From JAUIAS01 sp030425395 (GTDB taxonomy: Bacteria; Pseudomonadota; Alphaproteobacteria; Rhodobacterales; Rhodobacteraceae): a stretch of DNA of 64,000 bases. The notes beneath the pieces are model-generated. The model had not been told where the DNA came from. It saw nothing but the letters and a program-made list of their open reading frames with translations, and made no database searches. Each line of letters opens with the position of its first letter. The first letter of the stretch is position 1. Below, piece after piece: positions 35,399 through 44,048 of the stretch. Where the stretch lies: NCBI GenBank assembly GCA_043553855.1, contig CP121336.1:682001-746000 (forward strand), read 5' to 3'. The translations under genes were made by a program, and so were the position numbers.

Positions 35399-36103
35399 AT
35401 GGTGAGAAACATCGTCATCCTGACCGGTGCGGGCATTTCCGCAGAAAGCGGTCTTGGCACGTTCCGGGACGCGGATGGATTGTGGACCAGATACCCGCTT
35501 GAGGACGTGGCCACCCCGGAAGGGTTTGCCCGCGATTCGGTTCTGGTTCACGAATTCTACAATGCGCGCCGGGAGAATGCCGCGCAGGCCGTGCCGAACA
35601 ACGCGCACAAGGCCCTCGCGCGGTTGCAGGCAGACTGGCCCGGACGGGTCAGCATCGTGACCCAGAACGTCGACGGCTTGCACGAGGCCGCGGGCGCGCG
35701 GGACGTGATCCACATGCATGGGGAATTGGCGCGCGCCCTGTGCGCGCGATGCGGCCACCGCTGGGACGCGCCGGAACGGATGGCCAAGGATGACCCCTGC
35801 CCGGCCTGCGGCGCAGCCGCGACCCGGCCCGATGTGGTCTGGTTCGGAGAGATGCCCTACCGGATGGAGACCATCCTGTCGCTGATCGAAGATGCGGACA
35901 TCTTTGCGGCGATCGGAACTTCGGGCAATGTCTATCCCGCGGCGGGATTTGTTCAGGAGGCTCTCGGCGCGGGGGCGCATACGGTTGAGCTGAACCTTGA
36001 ACCGTCGGCGGTGGTCTCGGCATTTGACGAAACCCGCTTTGGGCCTGCCACGCAGATCGTGCCCGACTGGGTCGCGGAACTGCTGCAGCGCCGCGCGGAG
36101 TGA
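35399..36103 (+). CDS. cobB: NAD-dependent protein deacylase (sirtuin, CobB-type)
   Basis: A 234-residue sirtuin removing acyl groups from lysines with NAD. The NAD motif GAGISAESG is at 10-18, TQNVDGLH at 88-95 and the catalytic histidine in HMHGE at about 107. The zinc site has Cys115, Cys118, Cys134 and Cys137. A Tyr54/Arg57 pair (YNAR) is the mark of class III enzymes that remove succinyl or malonyl groups, fitting acyl-CoA-rich metabolism. AAGGAG precedes the ATG at 35399. Family members regulate acyl-CoA synthetases. Confidence 0.94.
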   Translation: MVRNIVILTGAGISAESGLGTFRDADGLWTRYPLEDVATPEGFARDSVLVHEFYNARRENAAQAVPNNAHKALARLQADWPGRVSIVTQNVDGLHEAAGARDVIHMHGELARALCARCGHRWDAPERMAKDDPCPACGAAATRPDVVWFGEMPYRMETILSLIEDADIFAAIGTSGNVYPAAGFVQEALGAGAHTVELNLEPSAVVSAFDETRFGPATQIVPDWVAELLQRRAE

Positions 36104-36127
36104 CCCCCGCGCGGCCCGGTGACGGGA

Positions 36128-36667
36128 TCAGTCGTCGGTTTTCATCTGGCCGTTTTGCATCTGGCCGTGATTCATCTGGCCGTGCTTCATCTCGCCATGG
36201 TTCATCTGGCCGTGGCCCCCATGAGACCCTTTGCGTTCCAGATCCACGGGAATCATCACGTCAATCTCGCCGGCGTTTTCAAAAACCAGCGTCACGGCCA
36301 GTTCCTCGCCCTGTTCGAACGGGGCCTTGATGCCCATGAACATGACGTGATCACCGCCACGCTGAAGCATCGCCTTGCCACCGGCCGGAACCGCGATTCC
36401 GTCCTCGACCTCGACCATGCGCATGACGCCTTTGGCATCCTGAATGTGGGTGTGCAGTTCGACCTTGGCCGCCACATCCGACCGCGCGGCGACCAGCCGG
36501 TCATCGGTATCGGCACTGTTCATGATCAGCATGAACGCGGCACCGGCCTTGGCCATCTTGCCGGCCGAACGTGCATAGGCATCATGCACCATGATATCGG
36601 CCGCCAGTGCCGAGGTGGAGAAAAGCGCAGCCGAAGCCGCCGCCATAAGAATCGTTTTCACGGACAT
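36128..36667 (-). CDS. Periplasmic copper chaperone PCuAC with His/Met repeat tail
   Basis: A 179-residue exported protein with signal peptide (cleaved after ALAAD region, about residue 23) and a PCuAC cupredoxin-like domain that binds Cu(I) for cytochrome oxidase assembly. Copper-site residues fit the pattern H(M)x10Mx21HxM in AFMLIMNS to HTHIQDAKGVMRM. The C-terminal tail, residues 152-176, consists of five pentapeptide units (HGQMN, HGEMK, HGQMN, HGQMQ, NGQMK), an extra metal-binding sequence. It is followed in the opposite direction by no sco gene here; the 116-residue gene lies just upstream. Confidence 0.9.
   Translation of the reverse strand: MSVKTILMAAASAALFSTSALAADIMVHDAYARSAGKMAKAGAAFMLIMNSADTDDRLVAARSDVAAKVELHTHIQDAKGVMRMVEVEDGIAVPAGGKAMLQRGGDHVMFMGIKAPFEQGEELAVTLVFENAGEIDVMIPVDLERKGSHGGHGQMNHGEMKHGQMNHGQMQNGQMKTDD
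36140..36214. repeat. 15-bp tandem repeat in the copper chaperone tail
   Basis: Five 15-base units encode the HGQMN-type pentapeptides at the chaperone C-terminus, in frame. Reading on the plus strand, CATCTGGCCGT recurs. Such arrays change length by slippage, so unit number may differ among strains. Confidence 0.8.
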
Positions 36668-36712
36668 ATCTGTCCCTTTCCTGTCTGAAGAGTTCGAAAT
36701 CGTAAGAGAATG

Positions 36713-37063
36713 TCAGAACAGGACAGGCGGCGACCGGCCACGAGGCTCGATCCTGACCCGCAAAGCAAGCGGCACGCCTGCCGCCGCGACGTGGATGAGC
36801 CGAGCCGCCGGTGCGAAATCAGTTTCGGGCTCAGGCAGATGCAGCGCCCCGAGAAGCGAAGCGGTCTGATCGGGGCACAGCGCGATCTTGTCGACCGGCT
36901 GGCCTTCGGCATCGACCCAGACGGCCAACGGGCCATGCCCCGTGCACAGCACGATCTGGCCGGCCACGCGGGACATGCCGCGCTCGGAGGCAAGCGCAAG
37001 GCCGGTTAGCGCAACAAGCGCCGCCAGAACCATCGCCAGACTGTATCGAAGCAGAAGTGCCAT
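36713..37063 (-). CDS. Exported or membrane-anchored protein near the copper chaperone
   Basis: A 116-residue protein with an N-terminal hydrophobic segment (LLLRYSLAMVLAALVALTGLALA), then a small domain with two cysteines (IVLCTGHGPLAV, IALCPDQTASLL), resembling DUF2946-type proteins that accompany copper-related genes. The ATG at 37063 is chosen, but GTG at 37141 and ATG at 37099 also lie in frame and no strong ribosome-binding site decides. It is about 45 bases upstream of the chaperone gene on the same strand and probably co-transcribed. Confidence 0.6.
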   Translation of the reverse strand: MALLLRYSLAMVLAALVALTGLALASERGMSRVAGQIVLCTGHGPLAVWVDAEGQPVDKIALCPDQTASLLGALHLPEPETDFAPAARLIHVAAAGVPLALRVRIEPRGRSPPVLF

Positions 37064-37149
37064 GCCCGAGACATATTGCGCCGCCGCCGCCAGCACCATG
37101 ATTTTTATCAAGAACGTCACGGTCAGGACAACAGGTCGCACAAACGCGA

Positions 37150-37173
37150 AAACCCCCGCTGTCGCGGGGGTTT
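37150..37173 (-). terminator. Rho-independent terminator of rpmB
   Basis: AAACCCCCGC at 37150-37159 pairs with GCGGGGGTTT at 37164-37173 across four bases. Read on the minus strand the stem is followed by TTTTCGC. It begins 22 bases after the rpmB stop codon. Confidence 0.88.
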
Positions 37174-37194
37174 GCAGCCGTCCAAAAGACCGGA

Positions 37195-37482
37195 TCAGGC
37201 TGCGGCCTGAGCCTTCTGGATCTCTTTCTTGACCTTCAGCGCTGCGGCCGAAAGCTCGTCGTCCTTCGCCTTGGCCAGGAACGCATCCAGACCACCGCGG
37301 TGGTCGACGCTGCGCAGCGCGTGGGCGGAAATGCGCAGCTTGATGCCACGGCCCAGCGTTTCGGATTGCAGGGTCACATCGTTCAGGTTGGGCAGGAAAC
37401 GACGCTTGGTCTTGTTGTTGGCGTGGCTGACATTGTTGCCAGTCATCGGGCCTTTTCCGGTCAATTCGCAGCGGCGCGACAT
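37195..37482 (-). CDS. rpmB: 50S ribosomal protein L28
   Basis: A 95-residue ribosomal protein. The opening MSRRCELTGKGPMTGNNVSHANNKTKRRF is diagnostic in outline (CELTGKGP, NNVSHANNKTKRRF). It binds near the exit side of the large subunit. A perfect terminator follows 22 bases after the stop. L33 (rpmG) is not adjacent. Confidence 0.97.
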   Translation of the reverse strand: MSRRCELTGKGPMTGNNVSHANNKTKRRFLPNLNDVTLQSETLGRGIKLRISAHALRSVDHRGGLDAFLAKAKDDELSAAALKVKKEIQKAQAAA

Positions 37483-37685
37483 GGGTCTATCCTTCGTCTG
37501 TGGTCCGGGGCACAGGCCCCGCCAAATGGGCAGGGGCGCGGCTTTTGGCAGCGCCCCGGAAACTCGTCAGCGGGCTTTAGGCGGAATCAGAGGCCGGGTC
37601 AAGCAGGTTGCGGGGAATTCCCGGCGAAGAAGTGCGGTCCCGCAGTCCGGCACGTTGAACAGCCCCGTGGTCAGAGCCATCGAAC

Positions 37686-37736
37686 GGCCCTGCGGGCCGT
37701 GCCTCCGGCGGGGATATTTTCGGCAAGAGAAAAAGA
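37686..37736. repeat. Dispersed intergenic repeat, copy 3
   Basis: A short hairpin GGCCCTGCGGGCC at 37686-37698 is followed by the core GCCTCCGGCGGGGATATTTT and an AGAGAAAAAG tail. It lies between the meaB end and rpmB start. Confidence 0.65.
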
Positions 37737-38714
37737 TCAGCGCCCGCCCAGCCCGGCAAGCATGGATTCGGCGGCGGCCTGAGGGGTGAGATCCCCCGCC
37801 GCGACCCGATCCCCCAGCGCATCCATCGCCGCGCGGGCGTCCGGGGTCCGCAATTGCGCCAGCAGCGCCTGACGGACCTCTTCCCCGAACCAGTAACGCG
37901 CCTGTGCCGCCCGGCGGCCATCAAAGTGACCCGTTTCGCGGCGCCACCCGGCGAGTTGGGACATTTCGGCCCATGCCTCGGACAGGCCGTTTTCCTCGAT
38001 CGCGGACACCATCAGCGCCTTGGGAAAGCCGTCGGGGTCCTGTGGACGTTTGCGCAGCAGGCGCAAGGCCCCGGAATAGTCGGCGCAGGTGCGGGTCGCC
38101 GCCGGTTTGAGATCCCCGTCCGCCTTGTTCACAAGGATCATGTCCGCCATTTCCATGATCCCGCGTTTCACACCCTGCAATTCGTCTCCGCCTGCCGGAG
38201 CCAGAAGCAGGAGGAACAGATCGGACATTTCGGCCACGACGGTTTCGGACTGCCCCACCCCCACGGTTTCGATGAGCACCACGTCAAAGCCCGCGGCCTC
38301 GCACAGGGCGACAGCCTCGCGGGTGCGGCGGGCCACGCCGCCCAGATGGGTCTGCGATGGCGACGGGCGGATGAACGCGCCGCGTTCGCGGCTGAGCCGG
38401 TCCATCCGGGTCTTGTCGCCAAGGATCGAGCCCCCCGACCGGGCCGAGCTGGGATCCACCGCCAGAACGGCCACGCGCAGACCCTGCGCGATCAGCATCA
38501 TGCCGAAGCTCTCGATAAAAGTGGATTTCCCCACGCCGGGCGTGCCCGACAGACCGATGCGAAGGGCCTGCCGTCCGCTGCGCGCAAGGGTTTCCAGCAG
38601 ATCCCGCGCCTGCGCACGATGATCGGTGCGCCCACTTTCCACGAGCGTGATCGCCCGTGCCAGCGCCCGGCGGTCTCCGTCTATGATTCGGCGCGCGGTG
38701 TCGGCTGTGTCCAT
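37737..38714 (-). CDS. meaB: Methylmalonyl-CoA mutase-associated GTPase MeaB
   Basis: A 325-residue GTPase that protects and reactivates methylmalonyl-CoA mutase and gates delivery of adenosylcobalamin. Motifs: P-loop GTPGVGKST at residues 57-65, the MeaB-specific VDPSSARSGGSILGDKTRM, ETVGVGQSE (switch) and NKAD for guanine. This is the ArgK/MeaB family; the older arginine-kinase name is wrong. It is 35 kb from the mutase gene here, so the chaperone is not in its operon. Confidence 0.95.
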   Translation of the reverse strand: MDTADTARRIIDGDRRALARAITLVESGRTDHRAQARDLLETLARSGRQALRIGLSGTPGVGKSTFIESFGMMLIAQGLRVAVLAVDPSSARSGGSILGDKTRMDRLSRERGAFIRPSPSQTHLGGVARRTREAVALCEAAGFDVVLIETVGVGQSETVVAEMSDLFLLLLAPAGGDELQGVKRGIMEMADMILVNKADGDLKPAATRTCADYSGALRLLRKRPQDPDGFPKALMVSAIEENGLSEAWAEMSQLAGWRRETGHFDGRRAAQARYWFGEEVRQALLAQLRTPDARAAMDALGDRVAAGDLTPQAAAESMLAGLGGR

Positions 38715-38854
38715 GTGCGGTCTCCGTTTCCTTGCGGATCGCCCCGGTCAGAGCGATCCGTGGCCGTTAGATGCCTTGGGCAGCCGCCCAATGTCCAGTG
38801 GTTGTGTCGGCGCGGAACGCTTTACCCGCCTGCAGCCTTCGGGGATAAGGCGGC

Positions 38855-41308
38855 ATGGCTTTCGGTTTACCCATTGATGACGCTCTGCCCGCGCTGATCG
38901 AGGCGCTGCGCGCGGACGGACGCGCCGTGCTCGAGGCTCCGCCGGGTGCGGGCAAGACGACCTGCGTGCCGCTGGCGTTGCTGGAGTCGGGCCTGATCAA
39001 GGGACGGATCGTCATGCTCGAGCCGCGCCGCCTCGCCGCGCGGGCCGCCGCCGAACGTATGGCCGCGATGCGCGGTGAACGCATCGGGGAAACGGTCGGC
39101 TACCGGATACGCGGGGAAACCCGTGCCGGTCCGGAGACCCGGATCGAGGTGATCACCGAAGGCATCCTGACCCGGATGATACAGGACAGCCCCGATCTGC
39201 CCAGTGTCGGCGCGGTGATCTTTGACGAATTCCACGAAAGATCGCTCGCCGCCGATCTGGGGCTTGCGCTGTGCCTTGATGTGGCACAGGCGCTGCGCGA
39301 CGATCTGATGTTGCTGGCGATGTCGGCCACTCTGGATGCTGCCCCGGTGGCCGATCTGATGGACTGCCGCATGGTGCGCGCGCAGGGCCGGGCCTTTGCG
39401 GTTGAAACCCGGTGGCTGGAGCGCCCCCTGAAACCCGGTGATCGCCGCGACGGGCCGATGGCCGATCTGATCGTTCAGGCCGAAGGCGCAACGCGGGACA
39501 CAGGCGGCGCGATCCTTGCCTTTCTGCCGGGAGAGGGCGAAATCCGGCGCGTGCAGGCGCTGTTGAAGGGGCAATTGCCCAAGACCTGCGAGATTGCACC
39601 GCTGTATGGCGCGATGCCCTTTTCCGCCCAGCGCGACGCGATTGCGCCTGCCCGCAGCGGGCGCAAGGTCGTGCTCGCCACCTCCATCGCGGAGACGTCC
39701 CTGACCATTCCCGATGTGCGGGTTGTCGTGGATGGCGGACAGGCACGACGCGCGCGATTCGACCCGGCCTGCGGAATGCAGCGGCTGGTTACCGAACGGG
39801 TGACACGGGCCGAAGCCACACAGCGTTCGGGCCGCGCGGGGCGGGTCGCTGAGGGGCTGTGTTACAGGCTCTGGACCCGGGGCGAAGAAGGGGCGCTGGC
39901 CGCCTTTCCACCCGCCGAGATCGAGGCAGGTGACCTGTCAGAGCTGGCGCTGGAGCTTGCCCTGTGGGGCGCGCGCGTTGAGGATATGGCGTTTCTGACG
40001 CCACCGCCGGACGGAGCCTATGCCGAGGCGCAGGCCCTGTTGCGCATGCTGGGCGCGCTGGACCGGCGCGGCCAGATCACCGACCACGGGCGTCATCTGG
40101 CCACCCTGCCGCTGCACCCGAGGCTTGGCCATATGCTGGCCACCGCCGGACCCGAGGCGGCCCCGCTGGCCGCGCTGATGGCGGAACGCGACATCCTGAA
40201 GGGAGGCGGGGCCGATCTGTCACTCAGGCTGCGCGCCTTGCAGCGAAACGCAGGGGCACCGGGACCGGAGGTGAACCGCGCCGCCTTGAACAGGGTGCGC
40301 GAGGACGCGCGGCGCCTGTCGAACCGCGCCGGGGCGGCCCGGGCCAAACTGTCAGCCGCACAGATGGCGGCCCTTGCCTATCCCGACCGGATCGCACGGC
40401 GCAGGCCCGGGGACGAGGCGCGCTATCTGCTGTCTGGCGGGCGCGGCGCGGTGCTGGACAGTGGCGACGCGCTGGCGGGGCAAACGTGGCTGGTGGTCAC
40501 GGATATCGACGGCGGCGGGCGCGATGCACGTATCCGGCAAGCCCTTGCCACCAGCGAGAGCGAATTGCGCGCCGTTTTGGGCGACCAGATGACATGGCGC
40601 GATCACTGCGCCTGGTCCAGGCGCGATCGCCGCGTCATCGCGCGGCGGCAAGAAAAACTGGGGGCCGTCGTGGTCACTGACCTTCTCTGGAAGGACGTGC
40701 CGGAGGACCGCATCGCCGCCGCCATGCTGGACGGCGTGCGCGACCTTGGCCTGAACCTGACCGGCCCCGCCGCACGGCTGGCTGCGCGGGTCGAGCGTGT
40801 CCGTGCAGGCGATCCTGAGGCCGCACTGCCCGACATGTCACCCGACGGGCTGATGGCCGAACTCGAGGACTGGCTGCTGCCGATGCTGGACGGTCGCCAG
40901 AAAAGCGCCGCCGACTGGAAACAGTTCGATCTCCTGCCCGCCTTGCAGGCAAGGCTCGGCTGGGAGGGACAACGGGTTGTGGACCGTCTCGCCCCCGCCG
41001 CCTTTGAAACCCCCTTGGGTCGGCGCGTTCCCATAGAATACGCCGATGACGGCCCCCGGATAGAGGTGCGACTGCAGGAACTGTTCGGCGTGCAGACGCA
41101 TCCCAAGGCGGCCGGGCAACCGATCCGGATCACCCTGTTGTCACCCGCCCGTCGCCCCGTTCAGGTCACCACCGACCTGCCCGGTTTCTGGGACAGCAGC
41201 TATGCGGATGTACGCAAGGACATGCGCGGCCAGTATCCCAAACACCCCTGGCCCGAAGATCCGCGCAACGCGGCCCCCACCCTGCGCGCAAAGCCACGGC
41301 GCAGTTAA
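38855..41308 (+). CDS. hrpB: ATP-dependent helicase HrpB
   Basis: An 817-residue DEAH-type RNA helicase-like protein. Walker A is GAGKTT at 31-36, DEFH (motif II) at 122-125, SATLD is motif III, and QRSGRAGRV is motif VI. The HrpB-specific C-terminal domain follows, ending LRAKPRRS. Its physiological substrate is unclear in most bacteria. The ATG at 38855 matches the family start. It is divergent from meaB, with about 140 bases between. Confidence 0.94.
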   Translation: MAFGLPIDDALPALIEALRADGRAVLEAPPGAGKTTCVPLALLESGLIKGRIVMLEPRRLAARAAAERMAAMRGERIGETVGYRIRGETRAGPETRIEVITEGILTRMIQDSPDLPSVGAVIFDEFHERSLAADLGLALCLDVAQALRDDLMLLAMSATLDAAPVADLMDCRMVRAQGRAFAVETRWLERPLKPGDRRDGPMADLIVQAEGATRDTGGAILAFLPGEGEIRRVQALLKGQLPKTCEIAPLYGAMPFSAQRDAIAPARSGRKVVLATSIAETSLTIPDVRVVVDGGQARRARFDPACGMQRLVTERVTRAEATQRSGRAGRVAEGLCYRLWTRGEEGALAAFPPAEIEAGDLSELALELALWGARVEDMAFLTPPPDGAYAEAQALLRMLGALDRRGQITDHGRHLATLPLHPRLGHMLATAGPEAAPLAALMAERDILKGGGADLSLRLRALQRNAGAPGPEVNRAALNRVREDARRLSNRAGAARAKLSAAQMAALAYPDRIARRRPGDEARYLLSGGRGAVLDSGDALAGQTWLVVTDIDGGGRDARIRQALATSESELRAVLGDQMTWRDHCAWSRRDRRVIARRQEKLGAVVVTDLLWKDVPEDRIAAAMLDGVRDLGLNLTGPAARLAARVERVRAGDPEAALPDMSPDGLMAELEDWLLPMLDGRQKSAADWKQFDLLPALQARLGWEGQRVVDRLAPAAFETPLGRRVPIEYADDGPRIEVRLQELFGVQTHPKAAGQPIRITLLSPARRPVQVTTDLPGFWDSSYADVRKDMRGQYPKHPWPEDPRNAAPTLRAKPRRS

Positions 41309-41375
41309 GTCAAAGGCGCGCGTCGGAGCGACCCTGGGCCGGAGCCATCCGTTGCGCCGCGCTTCGCGCGTCGCG

Positions 41376-41411
41376 GCGCCTCCGGCGGGGGTATTTTCGA
41401 CGAGAAAGAAG
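41376..41411. repeat. Dispersed intergenic repeat, copy 4
   Basis: GCGCCTCCGGCGGGGGTATT with TTCGACGAGAAAGAAG following. It is preceded by a GCGCCGC..GCGGCGC hairpin at 41355-41378. It faces copy 5, 34 bases further, in opposite orientation, so the two may form a large inverted repeat between the ends of hrpB and gnd. Confidence 0.65.
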
Positions 41412-41444
41412 CAAAGACGCGCGAAGGCTCATGGACCGGGGCCC

Positions 41445-41505
41445 CTTCTTCTGGCCAAAAATACTCCGGGGGAGACGCGCAAAGCGCGGCGGGGGCAGAG
41501 CCCCC
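41445..41505. repeat. Dispersed intergenic repeat, copy 5 (inverted)
   Basis: CTTCTTCTGGCCAAAAATAC with CTCCGGGGGAG after it, then GCGCAAAGCGC and a GGGGGCAGAGCCCCC hairpin. This order is the mirror of copy 1 and nearly identical to copy 2. Confidence 0.65.
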
Positions 41506-41522
41506 ATTGCCCCGGTGACGGG

Positions 41523-42920
41523 TCAGGACCACGGACCGTGGTGGATCCCGTCCTTATCCGTGCGTTCAAACCCGTGGTTGCCGAAATAATCCCGTTGGGC
41601 CTGTATGATGTTGGCGGTTCCACGGGTTTGGCGCAGGCTGTCAAACCACGTCAGGGCCGCCGCAAGCACCGGCACGGGTTGGCCCGCGTGTACCGCCGCC
41701 CCAACCGTGCGGCGCAGACAGGGGATGCCGCGGTCCAGAAGCGGGACGATATGCGGGTGCAACAGCGGGTCGCCGGTGCCGCAGGCGTCCAGCACATCGG
41801 CCAGAAGGTCGAGATAATCGGACCGGATGATGCAGCCTGCGCGCCAAATCCGGGCGATAGATCCGACATCAAGCCCCCAGTCGTATTTCTCGGACGCGGC
41901 TTGCAGGACAGAGACGCCCTGCATATGCGATATCACCCGACAGGCGATCATCGCGTCTTCGATATCTTGTGGCGACGGCAGGGACGCGCGCCCGCCGAGG
42001 CCGCCGAACGGTTCGGCCAATGCCGCGCGGCGGGTGTCCTGCGACGACCATGCCCGCGCACTGACGGCGGCTTCGATCGTGTTCGCGGGTTGGCCGAGGT
42101 CGAGGGCTTCGATCGCCGTCCAGCGGCCCGTGCCTTTCTGTTCGGCCCGGTCCCGGATCAGGTCCACCAGCGCGGTTCCGGTTGCCTCGTCAACCGTATC
42201 CAGCGTCCGGGCGGTGACATCAAACAGGTAAGAGGCCAGAAGCCCCCGCCGCCATCCTGCGAACAGGCGCTGGATGCGCTGGGTGTCGCAGTCTCCGACA
42301 TCGCGCAGCAGCCCGTAGATATCCGCGATCATCTGCATCTCGGCGTATTCGATGCCATTATGCACCGTTTTGACGAAATGCCCGGCCCCGTCCGGGCCGA
42401 CACGGGCCACGCAGGGTGTATCATCGAAGCGGGCGGCGATGGCTTCGAGAAATGGGCGCAGCCGTTGCCAGCTGTCCTCGGGGCCTCCCATCATCATGGA
42501 GGGGCCGTGCCGTGCCCCTTCGGCCCCGCCAGAGACGCCGAGACCGACAAACCGGATGCCGCTGGGTTCGAGGGCTGCGGCCCGTGCCCGGGTGGCGTGG
42601 AAATCGGCGTTGCCCGCGTCAACGAGCGTATCGCCCGGATCCAGAAGCGGCTGAAGCTTGCCGATCAGGTCGTCAACCGGCGCGCCGGAGGGGATCATCA
42701 GCACCACGACGCGCGGCGGCACCAGCGCGCCCACGAAATGCGCAAGCGTTGCGTGGGTTTGCAGACGCGCGGCCAGCGGCCCGGCCCGATCAAGAACCTC
42801 GTCGAACCAGTCGTCTTCCCGGTTGGAGACGGAGACGGAAAAGCCTTTCTCCGCCAGATTCAGGGCGAGCGCGCTGCCCATCGTGCCCAGACCATAGACC
42901 CCGATATCCGCTCCGCGCAT
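41523..42920 (-). CDS. gnd: 6-phosphogluconate dehydrogenase (decarboxylating)
   Basis: A 465-residue enzyme oxidising 6-phosphogluconate to ribulose-5-phosphate with NADP and CO2 release in the oxidative pentose phosphate pathway. The NADP motif GVYGLGTMGSALALNLAEKG is near the start, the substrate motif VGLGVSGGAEGARHGPSMM lies in the middle, and the catalytic lysine is in KTVHNGIEYAEMQMI. A GGAG site precedes the ATG at 42920. GC-rich codon use is the same as in neighbours. Confidence 0.96.
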   Translation of the reverse strand: MRGADIGVYGLGTMGSALALNLAEKGFSVSVSNREDDWFDEVLDRAGPLAARLQTHATLAHFVGALVPPRVVVLMIPSGAPVDDLIGKLQPLLDPGDTLVDAGNADFHATRARAAALEPSGIRFVGLGVSGGAEGARHGPSMMMGGPEDSWQRLRPFLEAIAARFDDTPCVARVGPDGAGHFVKTVHNGIEYAEMQMIADIYGLLRDVGDCDTQRIQRLFAGWRRGLLASYLFDVTARTLDTVDEATGTALVDLIRDRAEQKGTGRWTAIEALDLGQPANTIEAAVSARAWSSQDTRRAALAEPFGGLGGRASLPSPQDIEDAMIACRVISHMQGVSVLQAASEKYDWGLDVGSIARIWRAGCIIRSDYLDLLADVLDACGTGDPLLHPHIVPLLDRGIPCLRRTVGAAVHAGQPVPVLAAALTWFDSLRQTRGTANIIQAQRDYFGNHGFERTDKDGIHHGPWS

Positions 42921-43033
42921 GTTGCTCTGCTCCGATTGTCACCACAGAACAGAGTGAAAGCTTTGCGCCCAGGTTGCAAGACAGTTGCAAGACGGGTGCA
43001 AGATGGGTGCGGGCGCGGCGTTCGGGTTCCCGT

Positions 43034-43960
43034 CTAGGCCCCGAAACACCAGCGCATGATTGCCTTTTGCGCGTGCAGGCGGTTTTCGGCCTCGTCCCAG
43101 ATCACCGATTGCGGGCCGTCCATGACCGCCGATGTCACTTCCTCGCCGCGGTGGGCGGGAAGGCAGTGCATGAACAATGCATCGGGTTTGGCGGCGGCCA
43201 TCAGATCATCGTTGACCTGATAGGGGCGCAACATGTTGTGGCGGCGTTCACGGGCCGATTGTGCATCATGCATGGACACCCATGTGTCGGCCACGATCAG
43301 ATCGGCCTCTTTGACGGCCTTGAACGGATCGCGTTCGATGGTCACGACGCTGCCCTTGCTGCGGGCATAGGCGACGAACTCGGGATCGGGGTCGAGCGGC
43401 GCGGGGCCGGCAAAGGTGAGGTCAAAGCCGAACTGCCCGGCGGCGTGCAGGAAAGAGCTGCACACGTTGTTGCCGTCGCCGGTCCAGACCACCTTGGCCC
43501 CCTTGATCGGGCCGCGATGTTCCTCGTAGGTCATCACGTCGGCCATGATCTGGCAGGGGTGGGTGCGGTCGGTCAACCCGTTGATCACCGGGACATCGGC
43601 GAATTCGGCCATTTCCGTCAGCACCGTTTCGTCGAAGGTGCGGATCATGATCATGTCCACGTAGCGCGACAGGACCCGCGCGGTATCGGCGATGGTTTCG
43701 CCGTGCCCAAGCTGCATGTCGCTGCCCGACAGAAGCATGGTCTGCCCGCCCATCTGGCGCACGCCCAGATCAAAGGACACGCGGGTACGGGTGGACGGTT
43801 TTTCAAAGATCAGCGCGACCATGCGGCCTTCGAGGGGCAGGTCGTCATCGGGCATCGCCTTGGGCCGGCCGAGGCGCGCGGTTTTCATCCGCCGTGCGCT
43901 GTCAACCATGGTCCGCAGGGCGTCTGCGTCTGTTTTGTGGATATCGAGAAAGTGGTTCAT
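43034..43960 (-). CDS. argF: Ornithine carbamoyltransferase
   Basis: A 308-residue enzyme joining ornithine and carbamoyl phosphate into citrulline in arginine synthesis. The carbamoyl-phosphate motif is EKPSTRTRVSF, the ornithine-binding cysteine loop is MHCLPAHRGEEV, and HPCQIMADVMT is also conserved. The ATG at 43960 (MNHFLDIHK) is chosen over the longer frame, which runs into the repeat. argD lies upstream on the same strand, 90 bases away, so the pair may be an operon interrupted by repeat copy 6. Confidence 0.96.
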   Translation of the reverse strand: MNHFLDIHKTDADALRTMVDSARRMKTARLGRPKAMPDDDLPLEGRMVALIFEKPSTRTRVSFDLGVRQMGGQTMLLSGSDMQLGHGETIADTARVLSRYVDMIMIRTFDETVLTEMAEFADVPVINGLTDRTHPCQIMADVMTYEEHRGPIKGAKVVWTGDGNNVCSSFLHAAGQFGFDLTFAGPAPLDPDPEFVAYARSKGSVVTIERDPFKAVKEADLIVADTWVSMHDAQSARERRHNMLRPYQVNDDLMAAAKPDALFMHCLPAHRGEEVTSAVMDGPQSVIWDEAENRLHAQKAIMRWCFGA

Positions 43961-44013
43961 CGGTTCGGTCTTTGCATTTGGCGGCGGAGGCGGGGGGTTT
44001 TCCACCCCCCGCG

Positions 44014-44044
44014 CCCCCCGGAGGATATTTGACGCAAGAGAAAG
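44014..44044. repeat. Dispersed intergenic repeat, copy 6
   Basis: CCCCCCGGAGGATATTTGAC with GCAAGAGAAAG following, preceded by GGGGGGTTTTCCACCCCCC. It lies in the gap between argD and argF and could reduce readthrough. Confidence 0.6.
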
Positions 44045-44048
44045 CGGA

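Noticed and set aside
36140..36214. Tandem 15-base units considered as a CRISPR-like or satellite array
   Set aside because: Units are in frame with the chaperone C-terminus and there are no spacers; it is a coding repeat.
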